The position numbers and the translations under genes are program-made. A stretch of DNA of 64,000 bases from positions 284,351-348,350 of the forward strand of contig NMRA01000283.1 of the NCBI GenBank assembly GCA_002633005.1, in the 5' to 3' direction. Source of the DNA: Phoronis australis (lineage: Eukaryota > Phoronida > Phoronidae). Shown here one piece after another: positions 35,336-46,299 of this stretch; positions within the stretch are counted from its first letter, which is position 1, and every line of letters starts with the position of its first letter. The notes under the pieces are model-generated. The model was not told where the DNA came from and did not search any database. It worked only from the letters and a program-made list of their open reading frames with translations.

Positions 35336-37520
35336 CATTTCGACTTATACGCTATGGAACAGAGCAGGTTACAGTCCATCCCCGTCGTTCACTCGACTGA
35401 CGTCTTCTTGTGACGTAAACGGAGATCACGTTATACGAAAACATGGTGATAGACTGACTGGAAGCACCGATAGAGGCAGAACCTGTACACGTACACGCAG
35501 TATCTATGTCATTTTGACGCACAAGGAAAATCCTGCCAAAGCTAAAATGGTCATCAGGGTGCTACGCCGCACAACGGAGGTCTGAAGTCAGCCATCTCCC
35601 ACTTACTGTGTTTTTGTGGCGTAATAGATCGCGTGACAAACATTTTCCCCAGGAATCCAGAATGTTATTGTTATACATTAATTAGAGTTAGTTAATGACT
35701 GCAATGCAGCCCGAGATTTGTTAACTAATAAATTTCAACCTTTTGTGACTGCAAAGTTACACGAGTTAAATGACCGAAATATCGGACAATTTGACGCGTT
35801 TTCCATCATATTTCATTGAAAATATTACGAATTGATGTAAATTTTTACTGAAATAAAGACTTACCTTTACGGGAATTGTTCTGTTACTAAATCTTGTCAC
35901 CGCAAGTCATATTTATGTTCTGACTGATCTTTAGAAAACCCAACTAGGAAATCCTCGGAGAATCTAAAATCGCATACGCCACACCGCGGTAAACTGACTA
36001 ACCAAGTAATGGCCGCGGCACATTTTCGCCAAATGACAGCAAGGGTGTTTTGATATATTTGCTGCTAGAGCACAGCTCTATTTGCAACAAAATTATCTAT
36101 AAAACGCAATTTGATGAAAGCGCTGCGCTTCTTCAATGAATCAGTGCAGACGATCAAAGCAAGTGCAGTCTCACTACAGCGTAAAGTATCTGTTAGATTG
36201 CTAGGGTTTGACTATAGTTTAATTACAAATGGAAAAGTGGAGCAGCGGAAGTTTGCCATGAGTTCATTCATATGTTTTCATTGTAGAGAGAGATTTTAAG
36301 TTCAGCTTTTGTACCTGTTTTATGCGATCGTTCACTCGTGGCCGACATGGGGATTCAAACTGCACCTTAGTCTCGGCGAAATCAAAACGAGGTAATGTTA
36401 TAAAAACGAGACAGTACCATATAGCAGTAGTAGTACTGTTCGCCAATGTGCCGTTCTTAAGTTTTCACTGCCTGCCAATACATTTTCCCTGCTGTGCTGT
36501 TGACGACTTCACGTTAGTAGTTTTCGGACATATGGACCTTTTGACTTGTGGCACCTTTTACTTATTTAGCAGTAACGAACACTTTTACTTTTTGTCGTAC
36601 TGGTGATCATTCTTACTCATAATCCTTCGAACTGTTTTCCGACTTGAGAACCTTCGGTCTTACGGGTCATTTTAAAAATACACGTATTTGTCAGAATGAA
36701 TGCGCCTTCGGATTGTCGGACTATCGCGCGATAGCCATTCAAATTGATATCGATGAGCGTCCAAGGACTGGTTTAGAACGTGCCTTGATCGTCTTCGTTG
36801 TTTACCACTATACCAAGATTTGATGACCTGCGACACGGCGCTGAAATGTTGCTGCTTGTGAATTTAACCCTCTAGTTTAAATTTCGCCTCGTGTTATATC
36901 GCAACGTAGTTTGCTTGGGCAACAGATGTACCTGCCAAGGTTGGCGTCACAGTCTGTTGATTCAAGGAAATTCGTTAAACCAGTAGCTATATGCGGAATG
37001 TATCATCACTCTGTGTCCGCCTCACTTAAACGAAAGCGACGGACTGTTCAGAAATTAGATCAATTCTATCCCGTTAGTAAATAACTATTAATTCACGCAA
37101 ATGTTGTCTTCCGTTTTACCAAAATTAGCTGGGCTTCTGGTCTTCAACGTGACACTTTCGACCAATAGGTAATACTTGGCTAAAACGGAAAATAATACTT
37201 GCCGTGATAACGATTTTTCGAAAAGTGTCATCGATCAACAAAGCAGAGTAACGAGTACAGCTGTAAATTGACTGATAGACAAATATATCATTGGAAATAA
37301 TTTACAGTATTAGCTACGTAATCATTGACCGCCCGTCTAATTAATGAGACTTAACAATACAAAGCGACTAAAATCCATTTGAATCATTGTGTCCCTCCCA
37401 TGGCGTGTTGTTTTTGGGATATATATTTGTCTGCCACTTTGTCCGAACGTAAAAAATAGCTTGATTTGTACTTGGAGCTTGAGTAGTTGGAAATGCTTGC
37501 CTTAAAGTATGGGTGGTTTA
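35336..37520. other. No gene recognised
   Basis: An open but unremarkable plus-strand stretch runs to a stop near 35585, ending KMVIRVLRRTTEV. A 14-bp palindrome CTATCGCGCGATAG lies near 36723. No supported gene. Confidence 0.4.
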
Positions 37521-37735
37521 TACGGTGGCTGTAAATGGACGGCACGGCAACTATTTTTCTCCGTTGCTTAGTATCTCTATCGATAGACTTACTAACTCTA
37601 TCGGTAGACTTACTATCTCTGTCGATGGACTAACTAACTCTCGGATAGACTTGCTATCTCTATAGATAGACTTACTAACTCTATCGATAAGGAGAACAAA
37701 AAAAGTTACCGTGCTGTTCTTTTACAGCCACCGTA
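37521..37735. mobile_element. MITE with internal 21-bp tandem repeats
   Basis: Terminal inverted repeats of about 45 bp: TACGGTGGCTGTAAATGGAC at the left, and at the right the complement of TACGGTGGCTGTAAAAGAAC, continuing with GGCACGGCAAC / AGCACGGTAAC. Flanking TA on each side would suit a Tc1/mariner-type element; GGTTT also occurs on both sides. Between the repeats lie about 5.5 copies of a 21-bp unit close to ACTATCTCTATCGATAGACTT, alternating ACTAACTC and ACTATCTC starts. No transposase. Confidence 0.85.
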
Positions 37736-37739
37736 GGTT

Positions 37740-39395
37740 TGTACAAGTGATATGGAGATGATTAGATATCAGTCAACAAAAACGTTCGTTGTGCGCTAAA
37801 AAACTGCACTCCAACCGTGTACTGACAAGGGTGTGCGTAATATCTGGCATCCAGAAGATATGCCATCCAGAGGTTTTAGCTCATTTTGATTGCAAAGCTT
37901 ATAATTGCACACTTGCATGATAAACCAAGATTTATTCTCTTATTCGGAATGAGAGTCTCTCCCAGTCACTAGATCGAGCATCTTTGCACCGCACACAAAG
38001 TTCATGGACATGACACCTTTACAGACAGTTTAAATTGTATTAAGAATTAGTGCACGAGAGGAATATTGATCGTTAGCAGTCCCTTTCATGAGAATCTGTG
38101 TCCCCAATTCGATGCACAAACATTTAAATGAGACTATCGTTACTTTTGGGACACACTGTGGTGATTTTCCAAGATTGGGTGACTTAATTTGTATAAGAAC
38201 ATGTAATTTCCTAATGAAATTAGTTTTAATTTACTTATCTAGAAGTATAAAACATGTTTCTTTCATCTATTTCCCCAGACAAAAAAATCGTATGCGTGCG
38301 TATGATGCATTAGTTCTAGTGGGTAATTTCGAAATCACTTGTTAAAAGAAGTCTCAAGCTGAAAACATACTTTTTTCTGGGTCATTTATTACAATCATTA
38401 CTGTTCGTGTTCGCTTCAGAAACTCTAAAGACTACTTTCCATTCACCTGTCGAATTTACACTATTTGAAAGGTGCCAGGTCAGGGCTCCTCAGTACGAAT
38501 GTGTTTCAAACCGAATTTTTTTATGTATGAGCTAACCTTCCACATATAAATAGAACATAAAATGCAACTGTTTGAAGGAGCCCTCCAGGGATTAGATACT
38601 TAGAAATGGAGAGTTCGAGTTCAGAGTTGGCACCAACCGAATAAAAAGATAAATAAACGAGAGATGTTTGCCCCGATTGTCAGTGTTTGTGTTGCAGAAT
38701 GTAAATCAAATTTTCATTTTGAACATTGAAACCGAATAAACGAGCGGCATCATGAATATTTCACAGTATACCTTTATATCGCAAAATAATGAGTTCCAAT
38801 GCGCTACTAAGTTATTTAAAACTGCTTAAACTGTACTTCGAAATTATAACATTGACACACGATTTATTTATTTAAAAACTTAAAATAAATTGAAAACAAG
38901 TGACCATGAATGGCTGACGCTGAAGCACCATGTTTCTCAACTTTTACGAGAAATCGAAGATTTGGTGTTAAACTATCTGAGGGGAAACTGAACCTTTCTG
39001 CGTTTTTGATTAGCGAAAATTCATTTACCGTTTTCATATTTCGCTTCAAAATCGCGAAATGTCTTATTCGCAAGTCAGTGATTTCCGTAGAGTTTTCCTG
39101 ACTGCCCGAGGTTTTAATATGCGCCTGATGCGGTCATACTGGGGAACACTGGTTAACTTTTTCAACGAAACTCTTCGCACCCCTGGTCTTACATTTCAGT
39201 GGTAATATTCAGGCACCAAATTATTTATAAACACGGTTCTTGATTTCTTGTTTACGACAGATTTAGGTACATGTGACTATTAAGTAATGGTCTGAGAAAC
39301 CAGATTCCATAATTTTTTCATCTAACCACTCGTGTTGCTTTGTCGTAGTCACATAGGAACCTTGTGTTTCTAATGGTCTATTTACACCAACCTCC
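37740..39395. other. No gene recognised
   Basis: A plus-strand frame beginning MADAEAPCFSTF at 38910 has a fair start context but no donor or motif. The rest is AT-rich and featureless. Confidence 0.4.
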
Positions 39396-39402
39396 AGCCT
39401 TT

Positions 39403-39548
39403 TTACATTGGCACGACGTTTCGGTCGGTCATATCTCCGGCCATCTTCAGGTGTGATTGTACAATACACCCGTGCTCGTTCTTTTAAGAACGCTATAACA
39501 GCCGAAGATGGGCGGAGAAATGGCCGGCCAAAACGTCGTGCCAATGTA
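39403..39548. mobile_element. Inverted-repeat element with hammerhead-like arms
   Basis: Arms 39403-39448 and 39503-39548 are inverted copies over 46 bp with several changes (TTACATTGGCACGACGTTT ... GGCCATCTTC) around a 54-bp centre. The minus-strand reading of the left arm contains CTGAAGA, a GC-rich stem, GAAAC and GTC in the order of a type I hammerhead core. Penelope-like retroelements are known to carry such ribozymes, so this may be a fragment of one rather than a DNA-transposon MITE. The right arm has lost two core bases. Confidence 0.7.
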
Positions 39549-40197
39549 AATAGGCACGAGGGTTGTGTAATTCGACCGATGTTATTTGCGTACAGCGCCT
39601 CCTTCCTCGTGGCCATCTGAAGAACCCTCTAGCTTCTGAGCTGCTGTCAGTCCTGTGAAAAGAATGGACATCGGTTTCAAATTTCTTCATCCTTCTGAAC
39701 CGAACCTTGAGCTATCGTCTGTGTCTGTGGGTGAACGTATGAAACGAGAGCATCTTGCGGCTGCTATTTTCTACCCATGCTAATGTCTACGGTTGAAAAT
39801 TTGAAAATTATAACAAATCTTGTGAGGATACAGAGTCACTTTTTGATTGTTTTGATATAGGCGAAAACAGGCTGACTGGTTGCAAATGCCGCTAAAAGAT
39901 TGCACAGGTATGGCCCACGCGGTTAAATAAACGAGGCGCGTGCGCTTTCAACTAAGATAACCTTGATGTACAACACTTTATTGAACATGAGAAAATAATC
40001 GTTGAAAATAGCCTTCTTTTGGGTGACACAAATCTCGGAAAAGGACGTCTATTTAATAGAGAAATAAATGTAAGCAACACATTCTGTTAGTTTATCTATA
40101 CACGCGTTGAATCTGTCGAGGGAAATACGGCCATGTAATAATGTTTTTTGTATTCACCTCCCGCACTACGGACTAGAAATTCCACGGGTGCTTCACT

Positions 40198-40575
40198 TCA
40201 GCCGTCCATAGCAAACACAAAACTCAATAAATTTTCAAAAAACAGAGGTTCAACAAACCATGAGGAATTGTTCTTTCTCTCAATATCATTTACAGTGTCC
40301 AGCTCTACCGAGTTCACAACAAATTCCCGGTCAAAACACAAAAACCTTCCCAAAAGTCGTTGCACACCAGCAATATGATACACAACATGATTGTGATTAG
40401 CCACGTAATAAACAGTCAGGGTGAAGTATTTATAAAATGCCGAAAGAAAACAAAAGAAACTCACGAATTCGATGCGTATGGGATAAATACATTCGGTCTC
40501 GGTCGATGCGCGGAATAACGTCTCTTGGGATATTATTTCATGTACGCCACGCTCGGTACGTTTTGTGTATTTTTA
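40198..40575 (-). CDS. Candidate coding segment, possibly WD-repeat-like
   Basis: An open frame of about 125 codons ends in TGA at 40198-40200. Its middle reads FTLTVYYVANHNHVVYHIAG then VQRLLG, resembling the YFVAxxVVVYxxxxxxQRxxLGH phrase at the start of WD domains in EML/CFAP-like proteins. The GH and following repeats are missing, so the match stops at QRLLG; a poor donor GGAAG/GTTTTT lies just there. A strong donor GTGAGT in another frame (near 40464) and the pyrimidine run after it complicate the model. Treat as a possible exon of uncertain family. Confidence 0.25.
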
Positions 40576-40689
40576 TGGACATTTTCGCAATCGGATTTTG
40601 CTAATATATCGATGTCTTTTTAATTAAAATCCAAATTAACATTCACAGGGTTGCTGAAAATCAACTAATGATATACTAAAATAATTGCA

Positions 40690-40751
40690 GGCCGTCCGGT
40701 ACACGTTGTGCCAAACGTGCGCAGGCCGCACATGTGGGCCCTCGCACATTG
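40690..40751 (-). mobile_element. SINE tail fragment
   Basis: The reverse complement matches the conserved SINE tail (GGGCCCACATGTGCGGCCTG then CGCACGTTTGGCACAACGTG). The tRNA-like head is missing, a 5' truncation. It shows that the tail module is shared by at least three insertions in this window. Confidence 0.8.
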
Positions 40752-40893
40752 TCCTCAATTTAGAATGCGGCATACAATGGAAAGAACAACAAGTACGCAT
40801 GTCTGCAATGATGTCCCCAAGATATCACTTTTCAATTTCATTAGCGAAGGTCCACGTGGCGAAAGTATCAATAGATATGAATTTCTTCAACTC

Positions 40894-40920
40894 AGCTTCC
40901 CTTGAAGCTTGAGGGAAGCT
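40894..40920. repeat. 27-bp near-palindrome
   Basis: AGCTTCCCT and AGGGAAGCT flank TGAAGCTTG, so the whole unit can fold into a hairpin or cruciform. It lies between the SINE tail and repeat family D. Confidence 0.7.
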
Positions 40921-40989
40921 TGGCTTACACGTATCGTTGATGTGTATTCAACTAAACGTTAAAGAGGTCTGGAAAGCAATAAACAGACT

Positions 40990-41410
40990 AAACTGCAATA
41001 TTGAAAGTGATTTTCTGTCACTGAAACAGAATTCAAACTGCTCACCAGGTATTTTTAGGGTTTGTTCGCAAAGGTTTCCAATTCTGTTGATATCAAATCA
41101 GTTTCTTTTAGTTCCAAATTTTAAGAAAAAAATATCTGTCAACTGCACGCCACTTCGTCGGGTATGGCAATACAAAGACGTAGACCTTTGACTTCGAGCG
41201 ATTTCAAGCAACTGTGAGCGCATGCGCGCATTTATCATAAGAGTTTGTCTTTCGTGCGTATTTAAAAATTGTGAACTTTGTGATTTTTCTCGAAATTTCC
41301 TCCCAAGGGAAAGACAATTACTCTGTACTAGACGTCGCGAGATAGCACTTTCGTCAAGAATTGTTTAAGATATTTTTGACGAGCTTTCGCGTTCCATGCC
41401 TTTTGAACTA
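40990..41410 (+). repeat. Dispersed repeat family D, copy 2
   Basis: Homolog of 34905-35335 in the same orientation: TCACTGAAACAGAATTCAAA, CTGCTCACCAGGTATTTTTA, TTCTGTTGATATCAAA, GAGCGCATGCGCGCA and ACGAGCTTTCGCGTTCCATG. Class unknown. Confidence 0.7.
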
Positions 41411-41649
41411 TTCAAAAGAAAAGGCAAATTATAGAGTTGGGACAAAATTCACATACAAGCACACAATTTAACATCTGCTCATGTATATGGAATAGTCGCC
41501 TGCGTGAAGCTTAAGCGCATGAGCCTAATATGCGGAAGAAAGCCTTATTCAGAACTTAAGGGCATGGGCAAAATGCGCGCATATACGGTAGACGTGTAAG
41601 TATTTTGATATTTTATTGTACAGCGTGAAGATCGTTAATAGGCAAGTAC

Positions 41650-44430
41650 TCTCAATAGAAAAAGAAGAAAATAAATTTATTTATTCCTTAAGAGAGTTCT
41701 TTTTAAAAAATGTTGTGATATCGCATTTAACTTTGGATTCCAATATATGATGAAGAGTTGAAAGTTGTTTTTAACTAGGAGGACCAATTTGAATTGTTTT
41801 GGTTATAGCCACATTCAAAAGTTTTTCTGGTAAGTCTTTCACACTTAAAACTCAATGTTCTATTACACGGACGAACCATATTAATGTGGCGATTATATCT
41901 CGGGGGAATCCTACCTGTCGCACCTCTCCTGGCAGCAATACGAAATGAGCGATGGACACCATATGGATACCTCATAGCCCTGTTTACAACAACAAAAATC
42001 TTGAAATTCCCAGACTCCATAGCAATATTGAATGATAGATTGTACACAGGCGGAATAGAGATAGTTAAAAGTTTTGTACCCCAATTCTCTCGGGTTATTA
42101 AATATAAAAATTACACCACCGAGAGCACGCCCAGCTGAATTACTCAAAATTTGAGCAATCTCTTGAAAATCTAAAAACTCGTTAAAATAGACACTTAAGT
42201 ATTTGTATTTTGATTTGTAAACAAGAATTAAATATTTCAATTTCAAAAGTAAAGTTGTAGTTAGAGACCGAGCAATTCTTATTTCTAAAGTGTACAATAA
42301 TCCTTCATGGATACAAGTTCCCAGTTTTGCACCACTCGCAAACATGGTTAAGCATAGTTTTAATACTGTATTCATTTTCAATATCATCTACATAAAACAA
42401 AATACATTAATTCAAGTTGTCTAACATATATAAATTTAAACTTTAATATCAACTGCAAGATTATTGAAGAAAATATTAAATAGTCTAACTCCGCTAGTTG
42501 TCGGGGAACAATTATTGAAAAAGTCTGTGTTAAGCTTGATGCAAGCTGCACTGTTAAGAAATAATTTCTTAATGACGTTGTACATTTTCCCCTGACATTC
42601 TTATATAACAATTTTAAGAATAGTAGATCTCTGTCAATCCAATCAAAGGCTTGTTTAAAGTCTACAAAACGCGCAAATGTATTTTTCTTATCACATAATT
42701 TGTTTATAATGACTGGTCAATGCATGATCTATTTTTGCGAACTCCATTTTCTTCATCCACAAACAAATTGTTTTTTCGACAAATTTAATGAGTTTATTAT
42801 TAATTAAACTAGACTATAACTTAGATACACATGACAATAAACTTATGCTTATATAGTGAATAGGAGTATACGGATCTTTCTCAGCACTTTTGGGAATTGG
42901 TTTTATAATGGCCTTAAACCAAATACTAGGGACTATCCCCGAGGAGTAGCACAAATTAAAGTTTAAATTAAAGTTTAAGAACATCATCTGATTTTAGAAT
43001 TTCATTGCGAATTTTATCAACCCCAGTTGCCTTTCCTAGTTTAAGATGAATAACAGCTGTTTTCAATAAAAGGAAATTCAGCATTAAGTTCTTCGTCTTG
43101 CAAGTTTTGATACATGTAATTTTCCAAATTCTGTTTTAAATCAATCATACTTCTATAGAAAATTTGTTCAAAATGCGAGAGAATAGAAGCAGCTTTATTA
43201 TATAATGAGCAGAAATTATCTTCCCGCGTGTTCAGAACAAACTGTTTCGCAAATATTAAAATTTATCAAAATCTTTCTGGTCTTTTTCAAATTCTCTATA
43301 AAAATATGCTTTTCTCACTCTTGAACTGTTACACCTTAAAAATAGTTTTAATTTCTTGTGCATTAATTCCCATTTTTTCAGTAAGGCTTGTTATTTTTAT
43401 ACTTCTTTTTAGTTTTACTGGAAGAGTCTATAAATTTGACATTCTTATTCATTTCTTGAAAAACAGAAAACAAAAATCATCATAAAACGAGTCAACTTTA
43501 ATTTGTGATGCAATTGCTAATTGCAATGAATCGGTAAGTTTAATTATGGTTGACCTTCAGATTTAATTATTCATAGACAAATCAAAAGTTTCATTCAACA
43601 GGTATTTCATCAGTATTTGAATTAATGAACTATTCATTACATAACTCACAAAGAATGTAGGAAGTTACAAAAGATAATACAGATTGATCAGGTGGTTTAC
43701 ACAAATCACCAATAAAGTTCGTAAGATTAAGAGTGTAAAGTGTATTTGAGACGAAATCAACCCTACAGAAATCCAAATTATTTTGTGGACATAAGATGTA
43801 TCCAACCACTGATTTTCGGAAATAATCGGACATAACGTGCCCGTATTTTAAGAGCCAGTTTGATGACCGTTATTCAGAGAGAAAACTGGTTCTCAAAATT
43901 CGGGCACTTTATATTAGACCATTACCGATTTTCCTCTACCAGAAATTGAAGTATGATTATCCATAGAAGCATTAATTCTGCCGTTTAAAATACACAGTTT
44001 AAAGTCTTTAACAAATTCGATGAGAGAGTCACCATGTTCATGTTGGAACCATTATCCAGGAATACTATTTCATATATCTTATCAGTGTCTGATCCAGTAT
44101 CTGGTAGAGACCCCAAGCCAGCATTAAAGTCACCCAAAATGTATAGCGCATCTGCATACCATTTACATACAATTGGGAAGTCAGATGGAAAAAAAGCAGT
44201 ACTCTTCTTACCCCCAAGGAGTTTTCAGAGTGCAGATAACATTCATAAACAATAAGTACAAAATCATTAATCTTATTTCTAAGTTTAACTCCAATAATCC
44301 CCTAAACAGATTCAGGAACAACTCTTATGATAAGGTCATTGAATAGTTTAAATGAAATAAATACTGCATACACAGACTGGGATCATGCAGTTATTTCTTT
44401 TTAATAGTGTGTTTTGCTATTGAAGATTTT
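41650..44430 (-). mobile_element. Degraded non-LTR retrotransposon (LINE), endonuclease plus reverse transcriptase
   Basis: Reading on the minus strand, protein relics appear in the right order but in changing frames with many stops. The endonuclease has ILGDFNAGLGSLPDT (about 44095-44140), CILNGRI, and SVVGYILCP with PPDQSVLSF (43630-43833). The reverse transcriptase has GKATGVDKIRNEIL (about 42980-43040), IVPSIWFKAIIKPIPKSAEK, motif A FVDFKQAFDWID (42631-42670), DLLFLKLLYKNV, and a thumb-like stretch LSNSAGRALGG then YKTFNYLYSACVQSIIQYCYG. The catalytic YxDD box was not found intact. The order EN-RT defines the class; the clade was not decided. Not functional. Confidence 0.85.
43832..43912. 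mobile_element. 81-bp hairpin insertion inside the LINE
   Basis: Two 30-bp arms (43832-43861 and 43883-43912; 26 of 30 match as inverted copies) around a 21-base loop interrupt the LINE endonuclease between GRGKSVMV and DYFRKSVVGYIL. Both flanking protein pieces match endonuclease sequence, so the hairpin is an insertion. A minimal foldback element is the simplest reading. The target duplication is unclear. Confidence 0.75.
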
Positions 44431-45779
44431 TTCAATTGCTTCCACTGGGAACTTAACTGTTCGATTTTGATTTGATGATGTGATCCTTTCAAGACGCAAG
44501 CATTGCGGTTTGCTTTCGTAAGGTTATCGGTGATTAATACGCCTTTATCTAGTCACCATTTTGCCTGAGGTGACTTCTCAGTCTTGTGGTACAAGAATGG
44601 TGTAATTCCTTACGACAGCGAGGGCAGTTAACACCAATTGCATTTACTCCACTCGGATACTGCAATGACAAAAATGCCAAGTGAAATGACAAGTCAATTA
44701 CCAGCTGCCGTCTTCTTTCTACAACTAATGAGAGTACTGGGAACAACTTGTGATTAAATTTTCTGTCGTGGTAAAGAACCGTGAGTAGAATAATCGAGCA
44801 CATTAACTGGAATGGCTGCCAGCGGCAAACGGCATTTCAAACTTTGAACTCAAATTATTTGTCGCCCTACGGTATGATGTGACCTTTATTATACCTCCTC
44901 TCGCGACATCCTCTGGTACATTTCTTTCCCTAAGTCATGAAAATAATAATGAATTCTGTCGATCAAGATTTGACTTTTGGAACTGGTTCCATTCTGAACT
45001 GTAAAACCCTGGCCTGGTGTCGCATTCCTTGAAGGTCAGATATTACTCTCTTGGTACAGATATCCTCGTCGTTTTTAAGTTAAGTTAAAAAAACTTTAAA
45101 ATCTCAACTGACTATAAATTTATAAAATCAATATTTGACACGTAAACGCGTTATGTCTATAAGGAATCTGATTTAATTAACTAACCTTTATATACGGCAA
45201 GTTAATCTTAGAATACACCATGTTTTTCTTTTTGCTTTTGGTCTGCTCAATTTTAATAACTTCCTTATTACTGACGTCATTGCATCTGATTTTCATTGTG
45301 TTTCCATTTGAATGACTTTTGATCATTTAAGTGAACACATCAATATGACTCCACTTGGACTGTCAGTGTGTTGCTACGATATGGAATACGGCTAGTGTAG
45401 AGATTATAACGAGTCAGATGCTTTTAAATTCTATCACTTGTCATCACTACTTAGACAATGTTGGCGAGCTTTTCAGCATCAGCTTTTACTAGGAAGAGTT
45501 CGAAGTCAAGAGAAACAATTGGCGACAATGAAGCATAAATAAAATTCAATAAGTTGAATAGAATTACAAAAATATAGCCATCACCGGTAGCTTTTCAGAA
45601 CGTTTTCGCGAGAAATGTTTCGATTTTTGGACGCGAATGTGTTCTTTTGCTTTTATTAGCGCAATAACCTGCGAGGCCAGTTACAATCGACTTCCTGGAT
45701 TGTTGACGAACGTGATCTTCACACCGTATATTCTGGCAATCTTTTATAAAAAACCAAAAAACAGCACATCTAAGCAGTT

Positions 45780-46035
45780 ATAATTATAAGGTTATCGGGT
45801 TTTCAAAGAGCTCAGCCTATTTAGAAAAGCGAGTTTTATAGAAATTAACCGGTTCATTGAGATCACTTGAATTGATGACTCAGAGTGGACTTCAGTAGGT
45901 AAATTAGTCGAACACTGTGATTTTGGAAACAATCTTAGGCATGGGATCGAAATCTATTAAAACTAGGCATGCGTGTCTCGCTATTTCTGGAAGACGGGAG
46001 AGGATTGCAAACTCACCCGGCTGTCTACCCGAGTG
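45780..46035 (+). repeat. Dispersed repeat family E, copy 1
   Basis: Homolog of 61440-61745 in the same orientation. Shared blocks: AAGGTTATCGGGTTTTCAAA, CCTATTTAGAAAAGCGAGTT, AAATTAGTCGAA and GACGGGAGAGGATTGCAAAC followed by TCAC and a CCGAGT block. Diverged with indels; class unknown. Confidence 0.65.
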
Positions 46036-46162
46036 AGTTCCGTCGGCCTTCAATAAAACCGACTATGCACTTTTAACGGGTTTCGCCAAGCGCTTTTTCA
46101 AATCGTAAGCTGTATTTCGCAAAAGTTTAACTTCTGTCTCATTTAATTCCCCTTACTGCCTT

Positions 46163-46288
46163 GCTCCCTCCATCACCCCCGTCCTACCCTCCGTCGTATC
46201 CACCTTTTCAGCTCCCCCTCCCTCACCCTTCGTCTTACCTATCTTGCCAACTCACCCCCTCCTTCACTCTCCGTCTTACTCTCCCATC
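46163..46288. repeat. Pyrimidine-rich minisatellite, about 3 units
   Basis: One strand is almost wholly C/T. Units of roughly 38-48 bp each contain a CTCACCC-like block followed by CGTCTTAC. The ambiguous base N at 46289 sits at its right edge, suggesting assembly or sequencing difficulty there. Such strand asymmetry can favour triplex DNA. Confidence 0.65.
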
Positions 46289-46299
46289 NATCCGTTAAT

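Noticed and set aside
35334-35585. 84-codon plus-strand open stretch rich in Ser, Thr and Arg
   Set aside because: No start at its beginning, no splice sites, no motif; compatible with chance in a GC-richer patch.
34842-41191. Protein similarity between frames of the two family D copies
   Set aside because: Explained by DNA similarity; stops and indels interrupt the frames and no family is recognised.
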